Shown piece after piece: positions 8,215 through 20,215 of a stretch of DNA of 64,000 nucleotides (the stretch's first letter is position 1; the number at the start of each line of letters is the position of its first letter). Position numbers and translations under genes: made by a program. Source of the DNA: Eunapius fragilis (taxonomy: Eukaryota; Porifera; Demospongiae; Spongillida; Spongillidae); the NCBI GenBank assembly GCA_963681505.1, contig OY811985.1, positions 7,082,534 through 7,146,533 on the forward strand. The letters run 5' to 3'. The notes under the pieces were generated by a model that made no database searches, was not told where the DNA came from, and saw only the letters and a program-made list of their open reading frames with translations.

Positions 8215-9855
8215 AGATAATTAAGATGTCCTGTGAAGTGATGGGTCATGTCAGAACATGTGAGATTATCATGTCATGTGAGTGCATCTGAGATTATCTT
8301 GTGAGTAATGTGAGATGATAGATGTCATGTGAGAACATGTGAGATGTCATGTGTGAACATGTGAGATTATCATGTCAGAAATGTGAGATGTCATGTGCGA
8401 ACATGCGCGATGTCATGTGCAAACATGTGAGATGTCATGTGGGAGCATGTCAGATATCGATGGGTCATGAGAGTACATGTGAGATTATCATGTCATGTGA
8501 GTGCATGTGAGATGGCGTGAGATGTCATGTGATTATTGTGAACATGTGAGATTATCATGTGAGAAATGTGAGATGTCATGTGAGAACATGGTCTCACATG
8601 ACATCTCACATGTTCTCAAATCTCACATAGTATGACCCTTCACCCTTACATGCCCTCTCATGACATCTCACATGTTCTCACATGCATCTTACATCTCTTC
8701 ACATGACATCTCACATGTTCTCACATGACATTTCACATGTTCTCGATGACATCTCACATGATCTCACATGACCACTCTCGCATGTTTTCACACGTATCTT
8801 ACATGTTTTCACATGACATCTCACATATTCTCACATTACATCTCATATGTTCTCACATGACCACTAATCTCACATGGTATGACCCTTCACTCTTACATGC
8901 CCAATCATGATATCTTGCATGTTTTCACACGCATCTTACATGTTCTCACATGACATCTCACATGTTCTCACATGTGAGATGTCATGTGAGAAATATCGAA
9001 AAACATGCAAGATGCATGTGAAAACATGTAAGATGTCATGATTGGGCATGTAAGAGTGAAGGTCATACTATGTGAATTAGTGGTCATGTGAGAACATGTG
9101 AGATATCATGTGAGATGTCATGTGAGAACATGTGAGTAATGTGAGATGCATGTGAGAACATCTAAGATACCATGAGAGGACATGTAAGAGTGAAGGGTCA
9201 TACTGTGTGAGATTAGTGGTAATGTGAGAACATGTGAGATGTCATGTGAGAACAAGTGGGAATATTTAAGAAGTCATGGGACGGCATGAAAGAGTGAAGG
9301 GTCATACTATGTGAGATTAGTGGTCATGACATGACACGATAATCTCACATATTCTCACATAACCCATCACTTCACAGGACATCTCACATCATCTCACATT
9401 ATGGCCCTTCACTCTTACATGCCTTTTCATGACATCTTACAGGATATCTCACATCATCTCACATGTTGTCTTACATGTTATCACATGACCTACTAATCTC
9501 ACATGACATTTTACACGTTTTCACATGATATCTCACATCATCTCACATGACATCTCACATGTGCTCACTTGACATCTCAGATACCCTCACATGACATGAT
9601 ATCTCACATTTCTCACATGACATCTCACATGCAATCACATGACATTATGTTCTCACATGACCCAACACTTCACAGGACATCTCGCATCATCCCACATGAC
9701 ATCTCACATGACCACTAATATCACAAGGTCATGTGATAATATGTAAAATCACATGTGAGGTGATATGAGATGTCATGTGAGAAATGTGAGATGCAAGTGA
9801 GAACATCTAAGATGTCATGAGATGGCATGGGTCATACTAACTAATCTCACATGTA
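8215..9855. repeat. array of alternating inverted repeats (CATGTGAGAT family)
   Basis: About 1.6 kb built from variants of CATGTGAGATGTCATGTGAG. Orientation flips several times: direct at about 8215-8590, complementary at about 8590-8968, direct at about 8968-9330, complementary at about 9330-9720, direct again to about 9855. Larger modules also recur in both orientations, for example GAGTGAAGGGTCATACTATG and its complement. The flip near 8968 (TTCTCACATGTGAGA) is an exact palindromic centre. The region could form very long cruciforms. No coding is seen. Confidence 0.9.
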
Positions 9856-10139
9856 CCACAGACAAATCACTTGTCAGGCCTTACATGCATCTAAAGGTAT
9901 CTAAATAGTGTTGTCCTTGAGCAGTGACAATCTATTGGTGTGTAAAATATAGAATCAACTGATCACACGCCCACCTAAGAGGCTGTCAAATGCAATGAAG
10001 TTATTGTGAAGATTAATACTACACTATTATGTACTGTGCATAATGTTGGAGGTTACAGATTAGTTTATTGGTCCTTCCCTTTCCCCACTCTCTCATGCCT
10101 CGTCCTGTCCTCCCAAAGTTTGTGAACCACCACCTGCAG
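9856..10139. other. unique sequence upstream of kinase exon
   Basis: AT-rich non-repetitive sequence. It ends in a pyrimidine-rich stretch and CCTGCAG, which would be the splice acceptor of the tyrosine-kinase exon that follows. No upstream kinase exon was recognised. Confidence 0.4.
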
Positions 10140-10236
10140 ACTGAGGATCATTGAAATATGCTGGAATGCAGACCCTAACAAATGTCCCAAGTTTGAGGAG
10201 ATACAGCCAATCCTGGACAAGCTGGAAGTCTCCTAG
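10140..10236 (+). pseudogene. orphan last exon of a protein tyrosine kinase
   Basis: After a CCTGCAG acceptor the frame reads LRIIEICWNADPNKCPKF, then EEIQPILDKLE, then a TAG at 10234-10236. This is the end of a tyrosine-kinase domain (subdomain XI, consensus CWxxDPxxRPxF). The normally invariant Arg of the RP pair is Cys here. The rest of the kinase is absent: repeats lie on both sides. It is either a displaced fragment or the last exon of a gene with a very long intron; a fragment seems more likely. Confidence 0.6.
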
Positions 10237-10492
10237 GATAATACGTCCCATTCCCATTCATCACTGAATACCGTTCCATACTAGCCACCAGTTTGTAATG
10301 AAATGTTTTGAACAGACATAGTAACCAATATATAAGCATGTTTGGTAACTTGGACCTTCTTGTGATTCGACCTGAGTAGTAAAAAGTGTGAGCTGGTCAG
10401 TTCTGTGTCTGGCAAACCACACACCCTATTGGCTTCATGTCAGAAAAAGTCTGGAGAGCTATTCCAGCTCAAATCTAAACAGAACAGAACAG
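10237..10492. other. unique spacer between kinase exon and 22-bp array
   Basis: No gene recognised. The array begins abruptly after GAACAGAACAGTAGCTGC. Confidence 0.4.
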
Positions 10493-13400
10493 TAGCTGCA
10501 TACTGTGTATGATGTAGCCGCATACTGTATATGGTGTAGCCACATACTGTATATGATGTAGCTGCATACTGTGTATGGTGTAGCCGCATACTGTATATGG
10601 TGTAGCCGCATACTGTGTATGATGTAGCTGCATACTGTGTATGATGTAGCTGCATACTGTATATGATGTAGCCGCATACAGTATATGATGTAGCTGCATA
10701 CTGTGTATGGTGTAGCCGCATACTGTATATGATGTAGCTGCATACTGTGTATGATGTAGCTGCATACTGTATATGATGTAGCTGCATACTGTGTATGGTG
10801 TAGCCGCATACTGTATATGATGTAGCTGCATACTGTATATGATGTAGCCGCATACTGTATATGATGTAGCTGCATACTGTGTATGGTGTAGCTGCATACT
10901 GTGTATGGTGTAGCCGCATACTGTGTATGGTGTAGCCGCATACTGTGTATGGTGTAGCTGCATACTGTATATGATGTAGCCGCATACTGTGTATGGTGTA
11001 GCCGCATACTGTATATGATGTAGCTGCATACTGTATATGATGTAGCCGCATACTGTATATGGTGTAGCCGCATACTGTGTATGATGTAGCTGCATACTGT
11101 ATATGATGTAGCTGCATACTGTGTATGATGTAGCTGCATACTGTGTATGGTGTAGCCGCATACTGTGTATGATGTAGCTGCATACTGTATATGATGTAGC
11201 TGCATACTGTGTATGGTGTAGCCGCATACTGTATATGATGTAGCTGCATACTGTATATGATGTAGCCGCATACTGTGTATGGTGTAGCCGCATACTGTGT
11301 ATGATGTAGCTGCATACTGTATATGATGTAGCTGCATACTGTATATGATGTAGCCGCATACTGTATATAGTGTAGCCGCATACTGTGTATGATGTAGCTG
11401 CATACTGTATATGATGTAGCTGCATACTGTATATGATGTAGCTGCATACTGTGTATGGTGTAGCCGCATACTGTATATGATGTAGCTGCATACTGTATAT
11501 GATGTAGCCGCATACTGTATATGATGTAGCTGCATACTGTATATGATGTAGCCGCATACTGTGTATGATGTAGCTGCATACTGTGTATGGTGTAGCCGCA
11601 TACTGTATATAATGTAGCTGCATACTGTATATGATGTAGCTGCATACTGTGTATGGTGTAGCCGCATACTGTGTATGGTGTAGCCGCATACTGTGTATGG
11701 TGTAGCTGCATACTGTATATGATGTAGCCGCATACTGTGTATGATGTAGCTGCATACTGTGTATGGTGTAGCCGCATACAGTGTATGATGTAGCTGCATA
11801 CTGTATATGATGTAGCCGCATACTGTATATGATGTAGCTGCATACTGTGTATGGTGTAGCCGCATACTGTATATGATGTAGCTGCATACTGTGTATGATG
11901 TAGCTGCATGCTGTATATGATGTAGCTGCATACAGTGTATGGTGTAGCTGCATACTGTGTATGGTGTAGCCGCATACTGTGTATGGTGTAGCCGCATACT
12001 GTGTATGGTGTAGCTGCATACTGTATATGATGTAGCCGCATACTGTGTATGGTGTAGCTGCATACTGTATATGATGTAGCTGCATACTGTATATGATGTA
12101 GCCGCATACTGTATATGGTGTAGCCGCATACTGTGTATGATGTAGCTGCATACTGTATATGATGTAGCTGCATACTGTGTATGATGTAGCTGCATACTGT
12201 GTATGGTGTAGCCGCATACTGTGTATGATGTAGCTGCATACTGTATATGATGTAGCTGCATACTGTGTATGGTGTAGCCGCATACTGTATATGATGTAGC
12301 TGCATACTGTATATGATGTAGCCGCATACTGTGTATGGTGTAGCCGCATACTGTGTATGATGTAGCTGCATACTGTATATGATGTAGCTGCATACTGTAT
12401 ATGATGTAGCCGCATACTGTATATAGTGTAGCCGCATACTGTGTATGATGTAGCTGCATACTGTATATGATGTAGCTGCATACTGTATATGATGTAGCCG
12501 CATACTGTGTATGATGTAGCTGCATACTGTGTATGGTGTAGCCGCATACTGTATATAATGTAGCTGCATACTGTATATGATGTAGCTGCATACTGTGTAT
12601 GGTGTAGCCGCATACTGTATATGATGTAGCTGCATACTGTATATGATGTAGCCGCATACTGTATATGATGTAGCCGCATACTGTGTATGGTGTAGCCGCA
12701 TACTGTGTATGGTGTAGCCGCATACTGTGTATGGTGTAGCTGCATACTGTATATGATGTAGCCGCATACTGTGTATGATGTAGCTGCATACTGTGTATGG
12801 TGTAGCCGCATACAGTGTATGATGTAGCTGCATACTGTATATGGTGTAGCTGCATACTGTATATGATGTAGCTGCATACTGTATATGATGTAGCCGCATA
12901 CTGTATATGATGTAGCCGCATACTGTGTATGGTGTAGCCGCATACTGTGTATGGTGTAGCCGCATACTGTGTATGATGTAGCTGCATACTGTGTATGGTG
13001 TAGCCGCATACAGTGTATGATGTAGCTGCATACTGTATATGGTGTAGCTGCATACTGTATATGATGTAGCCGCATACTGTGTATGGTGTAGCCGCATACT
13101 GTATATGATGTAGCTGCATACTGTGTATGGTGTAGCCGCATACTGTGTATGATGTAGCTGCATACTGTATATGATGTAGCTGCATACTGTGTATGGTGTA
13201 GCCGCATACTGTGTATGATGTAGCTGCATACTGTGTATGGTGTAGCCGCATACTGTGTATGGTGTAGCCGCATACTGTATATGATGTAGCTGCATACTGT
13301 GTATGGTGTAGCCGCATACTGTGTATGGTGTAGCCGCATACTGTATATGATGTAGCTGCATACTGTGTATGGTGTAGCTGCATACTGTGTATGATGTAGC

Positions 13401-13835
13401 TGCATACTGTGTATGGTGTAGCCGCATACTGTGTATGATGTAGCAGCATACTGTATATGGTGTAGCTGCCTACTGTATATGATGTAGCCGCATACTGTGT
13501 ATGGTGTAGCCGCATACTGTGTATGATGTAGCTGCATACTGTATATGATGTAGCTGCATACTGTATATGATGTAGCTGCATACTGTGTATGGTGTAGCTG
13601 CATACTGTGTATGATGTAGCTGCATACTGTGTATGATGTAGCTGCATACTGTATATGACGTAGTCGCATTCTGTATATGATGTAGCCACATACTGTGAAT
13701 GATGTAGCCGCATACTGTATGTGATGTAGCCGCATACTGTATATGGTGTAGCCGCATACTGTATATGATGTAGCTGCATACTGTATATGGTGTAGTCGCA
13801 TACTGTAGATATGGTGTCATACTGCAGATGATGTA
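10493..13835. repeat. 22-bp minisatellite, about 150 copies
   Basis: Tandem array with a constant 22-bp period (words TGTAGC, GCATACTGT, TATG). Almost all variation is at three sites, each with two states: GCC/GCT, TGTGTAT/TGTATAT and ATGG/ATGA. Rare markers show larger internal duplication: a TATATAGTG unit occurs at about 11361 and 12417 (1056 bp, 48 units apart) and a TATATAATG unit at about 11603 and 12549 (946 bp, 43 units). The last ten or so units (from about 13640) are more diverged. The minus strand is stop-free in all three frames because the consensus has no stop triplet on that strand, not because of coding. A related six-copy array lies at 18583-18715. Confidence 0.95.
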
Positions 13836-14040
13836 GCTACAAAGTTAGTCAGTCGAAAGGAGAATTGAAGTCAATGCACTGTAGTTGTGAGATCCATGAT
13901 GACATTTTAATCATGATAAAGAAGCTAGTCCATTGTATTTGGAGATGTCACCTAATACGTGTATCCTCTACAGATGTCATCCAATACTTGTACCCTCTAC
14001 AGATGTCACCTAATACTTGTACCCATCTACAGATGTCCAG
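13836..14040. repeat. array flank plus short 29-30-bp minisatellite
   Basis: Begins with ACAAAGTTAGTCAG and GGAGAATTGAAG, matching the flank of the small 22-bp array at 18715. It then has several units of CTCTACAGATGTCACCTAAT plus ACTTGTACC (13965-14040). Confidence 0.8.
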
Positions 14041-15310
14041 TTTGTCACATTGGTAGCATATTAGAGTACCAAAACCTTTCTCTTCTGGGGAGACTGCCAA
14101 AACCTTTCTCTTCTGGGGAGACTGTTGGTTGGTTTCAGCGTTTGACATATGCAGTGCGGCAAATGAAGGTGAAAGCTGTCAAACTGCCGACCCTGCTTGA
14201 AGGGGAAGTACTTGTAGCTGAGTGAAAATGAAAAAAGGACTGTACGAGTGTTGATGGCGATTGGTTTAACCATTTTAGATGCTTCGCATAAGCTGCTAAA
14301 CAGGTGAATCAGTATCTCTGTTCAGTCAGGAACACAAGAAGTTATTGGATCATGTGATGCATGAGATGTCAGAAAGATGGGACTACAGGAGGCTAAATAC
14401 TGATGGCAGGCTGTTATCAGATGCTACAATTGGACAAACTGATCAACATTCTGAATACAGCCAAGTTCATATCTACATATGATCTATCACAGGGAATACT
14501 GGCAGGTTCCATCATGTTCCCCATGGTAGCAGAGGCAACAAGGAAAACAGTGTGACACCCTTTGGTCAGTCCAAATTCAACATGTCGTTTAGACACCAGG
14601 GTGCTACCTTCCAACGTGTAACAAGGGCTGAAGGAATGGTCACCAGCATAGATAAATGATGAGGTTGTCCATTGAGAGCAAGCACATACCAGTTCTAGCA
14701 GCAGTACTCAGGGGACCAGGCCACGGCCAAAATTAGAATGCATTACTTGGGCCAAGTGAAAGGCGAAGTTGCTACAGTGGAGGCATTCCCACTGCTCAAG
14801 ATGAAGAGTATGAGTGTTCGTATGTCTTACAACAAGTTCATCCTGAAGTATGCAATACTTCAAACAAAAAGCAACAACCCAATTGCCTGGTTTTGAATAC
14901 CCAGTGTGTAGAAGTAAGTTGAGGCATTAAAGTGGCAGCTGTGAACTGAATTGTCCAAACTTCAAGCATCCCTTGTACTCCAGATGAATGGTGTGTTGGA
15001 GTTGGGCTGTCATACTGACAACGAGCACCCAGTGGCCTACTATAGCAAGATGCTATTACCATGGTAAAAGTGGCATACTCCACCACTGAGAAGGAGTGCC
15101 TGCCAATAAAGCTAACCTCCAGGTATACCTTTTAGTGATATCCTTCATAGTACTGACCGATTATCGAACCCTGGAGTGGCTTGATGGCTTGGAGGAGGAC
15201 AAGACTCACAAGGTAAAGTCTGGGTCTGCAGCTGTATAATTAGGGCAAAGTGAAGTGAAGGCTCAACTACTATGTCAGTGGAAGACTAGGAGTGTAAGGG
15301 TCCAGGAAAA
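14041..15310 (+). pseudogene. decayed Ty3/gypsy retrotransposon copy 1 (gag-RT-RNase H)
   Basis: Several frames hold pieces of a gypsy-type polyprotein. The gag capsid piece reads KLPTLLEGEVL near 14175 and SQEXKKLLDHVM-like near 14320. A direct jump follows to reverse transcriptase with the YDLSQGYWQVP region near 14480 and HQGATFQRV near 14600. RNase H follows with HPVAYYSK near 15025 and STTEKECL near 15080. Nucleocapsid, protease and the N-terminal part of RT are missing at the gag-RT junction, and the frames carry stops and shifts, so this copy is dead. Copy 2 (18955-20215) has the same internal junction. Confidence 0.75.
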
Positions 15311-15800
15311 GCTATTGGTGGATTTTCTATAGTTATACAGGCATTTGATAGTATCATGCACATACCATCAAGTGGGTTATATATCCTCAGTTAGGGATAT
15401 TGCACAAGCCCTGTCTATTATCAATCCTTAGAGGCTTTTACAATCAGCAAGAGGCAAGGACAGGAACTTTGCAGCCAATGCATCAGGATTATCACTGTAA
15501 TACCACAGCATTTCAAAAAGTGCTACTAGTATAACACAAATGATTCAGCAGAATTGATGGAACCTTGGTTTGGCTCCATTAAAAGAAAAAAAAGGTGCTG
15601 AGAAATAGGAAGATATTTTTGAAGTGGAGAAAAAAGAAATACAAGGGGAGATATGAAAGACCATACATACAGAAGGCAGAATATGACCTCAATGAATAAC
15701 AGCAATTTATATAACTTTGCTCTTGTCAGGAGTCTATGGTTTTACCAACTTTCATCTGCTTGGTATGTCAGGAGGAGGACATTTTCAAATGATATATAAT
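15311..15800. repeat. dispersed segment downstream of gypsy copies
   Basis: A segment beginning AAAGCTATTGGTGGATTTTC and ending near CCATACATACAGAAGGCAGA with an AACAGCAATTTATAT tail. It recurs at about 17824-18300 (5' part missing), 20190-20690 and 25490-25960, always next to the 29-49-bp minisatellite. It is probably the 3' part of the same retroelement family or the segmental duplication. No coding recognised. Confidence 0.65.
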
Positions 15801-15854
15801 CTTCAATGAAGCAAAATGCATACATAATGCCATATTTATCTTCGTTACTCCCTA

Positions 15855-16230
15855 CAGATGTCACTAAAAGAACCCTCTAAATACCACTAACAATGTCACC
15901 TTATACTTATACCCTCTACAGAAGTCCCCTAATAATTGTAACCTCTACAGATGTCACCTAGTACTTACACCCTCTACAGATGTCATCTAGTACTTTCTAG
16001 ATGCCCCTAATGATGTCACCTAATACTTGTACCCTCTACAGATGTCCGCTAATACTTGCAACCTCTACAGATGTCACCTAGTACTTGTACCCTCTACAGA
16101 TGTTGACACCTAGTACTTGTACCCTCTACAGATGTCACCTAGTACTTGTACCCTACAGCTGTGACCTAACCTCTACAGATGCCAACTAACACTTATAACC
16201 TCTACAGATGTCACCTACAGATGAAACCTA
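15855..16230. repeat. 29-30-bp minisatellite (CTCTACAGATGTCACC family)
   Basis: About a dozen imperfect units of CCTCTACAGATGTCACCTA plus ATACTTGTA. Same family as 13965-14040, 18362-18582, 18830-18945, 20700-20890 and 25985-26400. Confidence 0.85.
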
Positions 16231-16259
16231 ACCTCTACAGAACATATCATTAGTACATC

Positions 16260-16680
16260 TAGATTGCATGAGTATTTTCAGTTCTCCTAACCACACCACT
16301 TGCTTGACATCACCTAGTATCGCTTGCTACCTACTAAACGATTTCTTCCAGACAGCATCATAGAAATGTTCGGCTGTTATCTCTTGTCTGTAGCAAAAGA
16401 GCAGACACGATGCAGTAGAGAATTCACAGGAATTGCTTTCTTGGATGGGCATCACCATAATGAACTTTTATGCCCAACAAGATGCATTTGTCTTAGCAGT
16501 GACTGTATGATTCCATTTATGGGTTGATGGGGTATGCATTGGTGCACATCACATGACTTTTTTTTTCCTAGTAATAGTGTGATTCCATTTAACAGGTAGA
16601 TGTGGTAGTCATCGAGGACACCACAAGTGTGAACATATTCAAATCAAATGATATTAAATGTCCAGCTCTCACCCTTTTTC
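16260..16680. other. duplicated non-coding segment preceding gag fragment
   Basis: Matches about 20910-21365. Contains CCAGACAGCATCATAGAAATG and, further on, TTGATGGGGTATGCATTGG. Part of the opening (near AAATGTTTGGCTGTTATCT) recurs at about 26575. Possibly LTR or leader sequence of the gypsy family, but I could not define LTR ends. Confidence 0.5.
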
Positions 16681-17290
16681 ACATTGGTAGCAGAGAATGG
16701 CTGTATCAAGCGATGCAATTAGAATGCCAAAACCCATCATTCTGGGGAGACTGCTGATGAGTGGTTTCAGCATTTGACATATGCAGTGTGGCAAATGATG
16801 AGGTGAAAGCAGTCAAACTGCCGACCCCACTTGATGGGGAAGTACTTGCAGCTTGGTGAAGATGAAAAAAATGACTGCGTGATCATTATGCTGATTGGTT
16901 TAAACATTTTAGACACTTTGCATAAGCTGCTACTACCAGGTGAATCAGTGTCTCTGTTCAGTCAGGAACTCAAGAAGTTATTGAATCATGTGATGCCTGA
17001 GATGTACCAGTAGCTGTTCATGCACCAGTTTGTGGGACTACCATTACACGTCAGAAAACAGCTGCGGGCAAACCACTGAACTATCCAGCACACAAAACGG
17101 TTAATGTCACTGGAAGAACAGCAGCCGATAGCCAGCGTTACATCGATGAACTCTTGACACAAAGGAGCAAGTGATGACCAGAAGATTGACGGACTCAAGG
17201 AACAGGTAGCACTGTTGCACAAGTACACTATTCCAACAACAGGCCAACGACAGCCAGATATGATCAATCACCTCATTTTTTAAATTACAG
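16681..17290 (+). pseudogene. Ty3/gypsy gag fragment 1
   Basis: Pieces of a capsid domain across frames: GEDEKND near 16853, PGESVSLFSQELKKLLNHVM at about 16940-17000, then FMHQFVGLPLHVRKQLRA at about 17020-17070 after an in-frame stop. This pattern (short acidic-basic block, ExSVxxFxxELKxL, then HQFVxGLP) is typical of gypsy gag. It ends in decayed sequence near 17290 and has no adjoining RT. Confidence 0.7.
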
Positions 17291-17830
17291 TAGGCATGGA
17301 CGCATTGCACTAAACTGTTGCTAATACCATTATTAGTAGCAGCAGCAAAGTAGCAACAATAAGCATCGACATAGTGTTAGATTTTAATAATCCATTTCAT
17401 TTCTTAAGCAGCAGCTGCGAACATATAAAGAGTTTAGAAAATAAATATACTAATCACCCGAGCCTGTTTTTTTCTTTTCTTCTAGATGAATATTAAGAAT
17501 GCTATTCTCCATTTCAGGTCATAAATGTTGTGGTTCTTTTCAGTGGATTTAAGGTCACGTTGACCTCACGATGGACTCGTCTGGTCAGAGTAACTTACAG
17601 GGAAGTGCGGAAGGGTTATGGTAAGTCTCCCCCTCCATCTGCTTGAAGATTAGACTAGTGTCAATGAGGCTCTGGATTTTTATTTCATGAAAGAGAATTC
17701 ATCTGTGCAGGGGAAGACCTTCACCCTTGCACAATTTTTTGTGCGTAGAATGTAATTTGCTTTTCTTATGCTTAACTCTGCATTATTGTTGTACTCATTA
17801 GTGCTGCATGTCTTTGTTCAGTAGTCCTAG
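17291..17830. repeat. duplicated segment with splice-like signals
   Basis: Matches about 21830-22100 and 22860-23240. It has a T-rich tract ending CTTCTAGATGAATATTAAG, a CTCCATTTCAGGTCATAAATG word, and GGTTATGGTAAGTCTCC, which look like splice acceptors and a donor. I could not link them to a gene. Confidence 0.5.
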
Positions 17831-18361
17831 TGTAGTCATGTTATACAGGCATTTGGGAGTACGCAGTATCATGTGTATACCATCAAGCGGGTTATATATC
17901 CTCAGTTATGGATATTGCTGCATTGTGTACGAGTCCTCAGAGACTATTACAAATGGCAAGAGGCAAGAACAGGAAATTTTCAGCCATTATCACAATAACA
18001 CCACAGCATTTCAAACAATGTTACCAGTGTAACACAAATGATTCAGCACAATTGATGAACCTACTTCAACTCCACTAAGAAAAACGGTGCTGAAAGCTAG
18101 AAAGATATGGTGAAGATGGTCTTTGTAATATATCATTGGAGTGGAGAAGACAGAAATACAAGGGAAGATATGAAAGACCATACATACAGAAGGCAGAATA
18201 TGATCTCAATTAAGAACAGCAATTTATATGACTGTCCAAATAAACCTCTCGTCAGGAGGTTGTTTAATTTTGTATAACAATGGTTTCACCAACTTTTGTG
18301 CACGCTGCTGGCATAGATCAATTGCACAGCATATCAGAAGGTAAGAGTGTAGAATACTTTT

Positions 18362-18715
18362 AACCTCCACAAGATGTCACCTAACCTCAACAGATACCAC
18401 CTAATACTTGTAACCTCCACAGATGTCACCTACCCTCAACAGATACCACCTAATACTTGTAACCTCCACAGATGTCACCTAACACCTAACCTCTACATAT
18501 ACTACGTAATACTTGTAACCTTTACAGGTACCACCTAATACTTGTAACCTCTACAGATACCACCTACTACTTGTAACCTTTGATGTAGCTGCATAATGTG
18601 TATGATGTAGCCGCATACTGTATGTGATGTAGCCGCATACTGTATATGATGTAGCCGCATACTGTATATGATGTAGCCGCATACTGTATATGATGTAGCT
18701 GCAACTGTGTATGGT
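18362..18715. repeat. minisatellite followed by a six-copy 22-bp array
   Basis: 18362-18582 holds units of the CTACAGATACCACCTAATAC family. 18583-18715 holds about six units of the same 22-bp sequence that makes up the 10493-13835 array. The right flank (ACAAAGTTTAGTCG, GGAGAATAGAAG) matches the right flank of the large array at about 13836, so the two arrays occupy equivalent places in a duplicated block. Confidence 0.85.
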
Positions 18716-18954
18716 GTAGGTACAAAGTTTAGTCGATAGGAGAATAGAAGACATTGCACTGTAGTGGGGACATCCACGATGACATTTTAATCGGGATAAG
18801 AAGCTAGTCCATTCTATTTGGAGATGTCATTTAATACGTGTACCCTCTACAGATGTCATCCAATACTTGTACCCTCTACAGATGTCACCTAATACTTGTA
18901 CCCTCTACAGATGTCATCCAATACTTGTACCCTCTACAGATGTCCAGTTTGTCA
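18716..18954. repeat. array flank plus short minisatellite, second copy
   Basis: Closely matches 13836-14040, including the GATGACATTTTAATC word and units of CTCTACAGATGTCATCCAAT. Confidence 0.75.
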
Positions 18955-20215
18955 CATTGGTAGCATATCAGAGTACCAAAACCTTTCTCTTCTGGGGAGA
19001 CTGCTGATTGGTTTCAGTGTTTGACATATGAAGTGTGGCAAATGAAAGTGAAAGCAGTCAAACTGCTGAGGCTGCTTGAAGGGGAAGTACTTGTAGCTTG
19101 GTGAAGATGAAAAAAGGACTACACAACTGTTGATGGCGATTGATTTAAACATTTTAGACGCTTCGGGTAAGCTGCTACCTGGTGAATCAGTGTCTCTGTT
19201 CAGTCAGGAACTCAAGAAGTTATTGGATCATGTGATGCATGAGATGTCAGAAAGATGGGACAACAGGATGCTGAATACTGATGGCAGGCTGTTATCAGAT
19301 GCTACGATCGGACAAACTGATCAACATTCTCAATACAGCCAAGTTCATATCTACATATGATCTATCACAGGGAATACTGGCAGGTTCCACCATGTTCCCA
19401 TGGTAGCAGAGGCAACAAGGAAAACAGTGTGGCACCCTTTGGTCAGTCCAAATTCAACATAATGAAGTTTGGACACCAGGGTGCTACCTTCCAACGTGTA
19501 ACAAGGGCTGAAGGAATGGTCACCAGCATAGATAAGCCATAAGGTTGTCCATTGAGAACAAGCACATACCAGTTCTAGCAGCAGTACTCAGGGGACCAGG
19601 CCACAGCCAAACCTAGAATGCACTACTTGGGCCAAGTGGTAAATGGGAAAGGCGAAGTAGCTACAGTGGACCACTGTACAAGATGAAGAATGTGAGTGTG
19701 TTCCTATGTCTTAACACAAGTTCATCCTGAAGTATGCAACACTTGCAACAAAAAGCAACAACCCAATTGCCTGGTTTTGAATACCAAGTGTATAGAGGCA
19801 AGTTGGGGCATTAAAGTGGCAGCTGTGAACTGAATTGTCCAAACTTCAAGCATCCCTTGTACTCCAGATGAATGGTGTGTTGGAGCTGGGCTGTCATACT
19901 GACAACGAGCACCCAGTGGCCTACTTCAGCAAGATGCTATTACCATGGTAAAAGTGGCATACTCCACCACTGAGAAGGAGTGCCTGCCAATCAAGCTAAC
20001 CTTCCAGGTATACCTTATTGGGATATCCTTCACAGTACAGACCGATTATCAAACCCTGGATGGCTTGATGCCTTGAAGGAGGACAACGCAAGACTCACAA
20101 GGTAAAGTCTGGGTCTGCAGCTGTATAATTAGGACAAAGTGAAGTGAAGGCTCAACTGCTATGTCAGTGGAAGACTAGGAGTGTAAGGGTCCAGGAAAAG
20201 CTATTGGTGGATTTT
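18955..20215 (+). pseudogene. decayed Ty3/gypsy retrotransposon copy 2 (gag-RT-RNase H)
   Basis: Parallel to copy 1 at about 4.9-kb distance and with the same gag-to-RT deletion junction (near 19245-19270). Visible pieces are LLPGESVSLFSQELKKLLDH at about 19175-19235, YWQVPPC near 19375, APFGQSKFN near 19430, HQGATFQRV near 19480, the HPVAYFSK block near 19910 and STTEKECL near 19965. Frameshifts and stops are frequent. The shared junction shows that copies 1 and 2 arose by duplication of one defective element, not by two insertions. Confidence 0.75.

Noticed and set aside
10440-13801. Three overlapping minus-strand open frames of about 1000-1100 codons
   Set aside because: The 22-bp unit contains no stop triplet on that strand, so all three frames are open automatically. 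The three frames encode the same periodic peptide in different phase.
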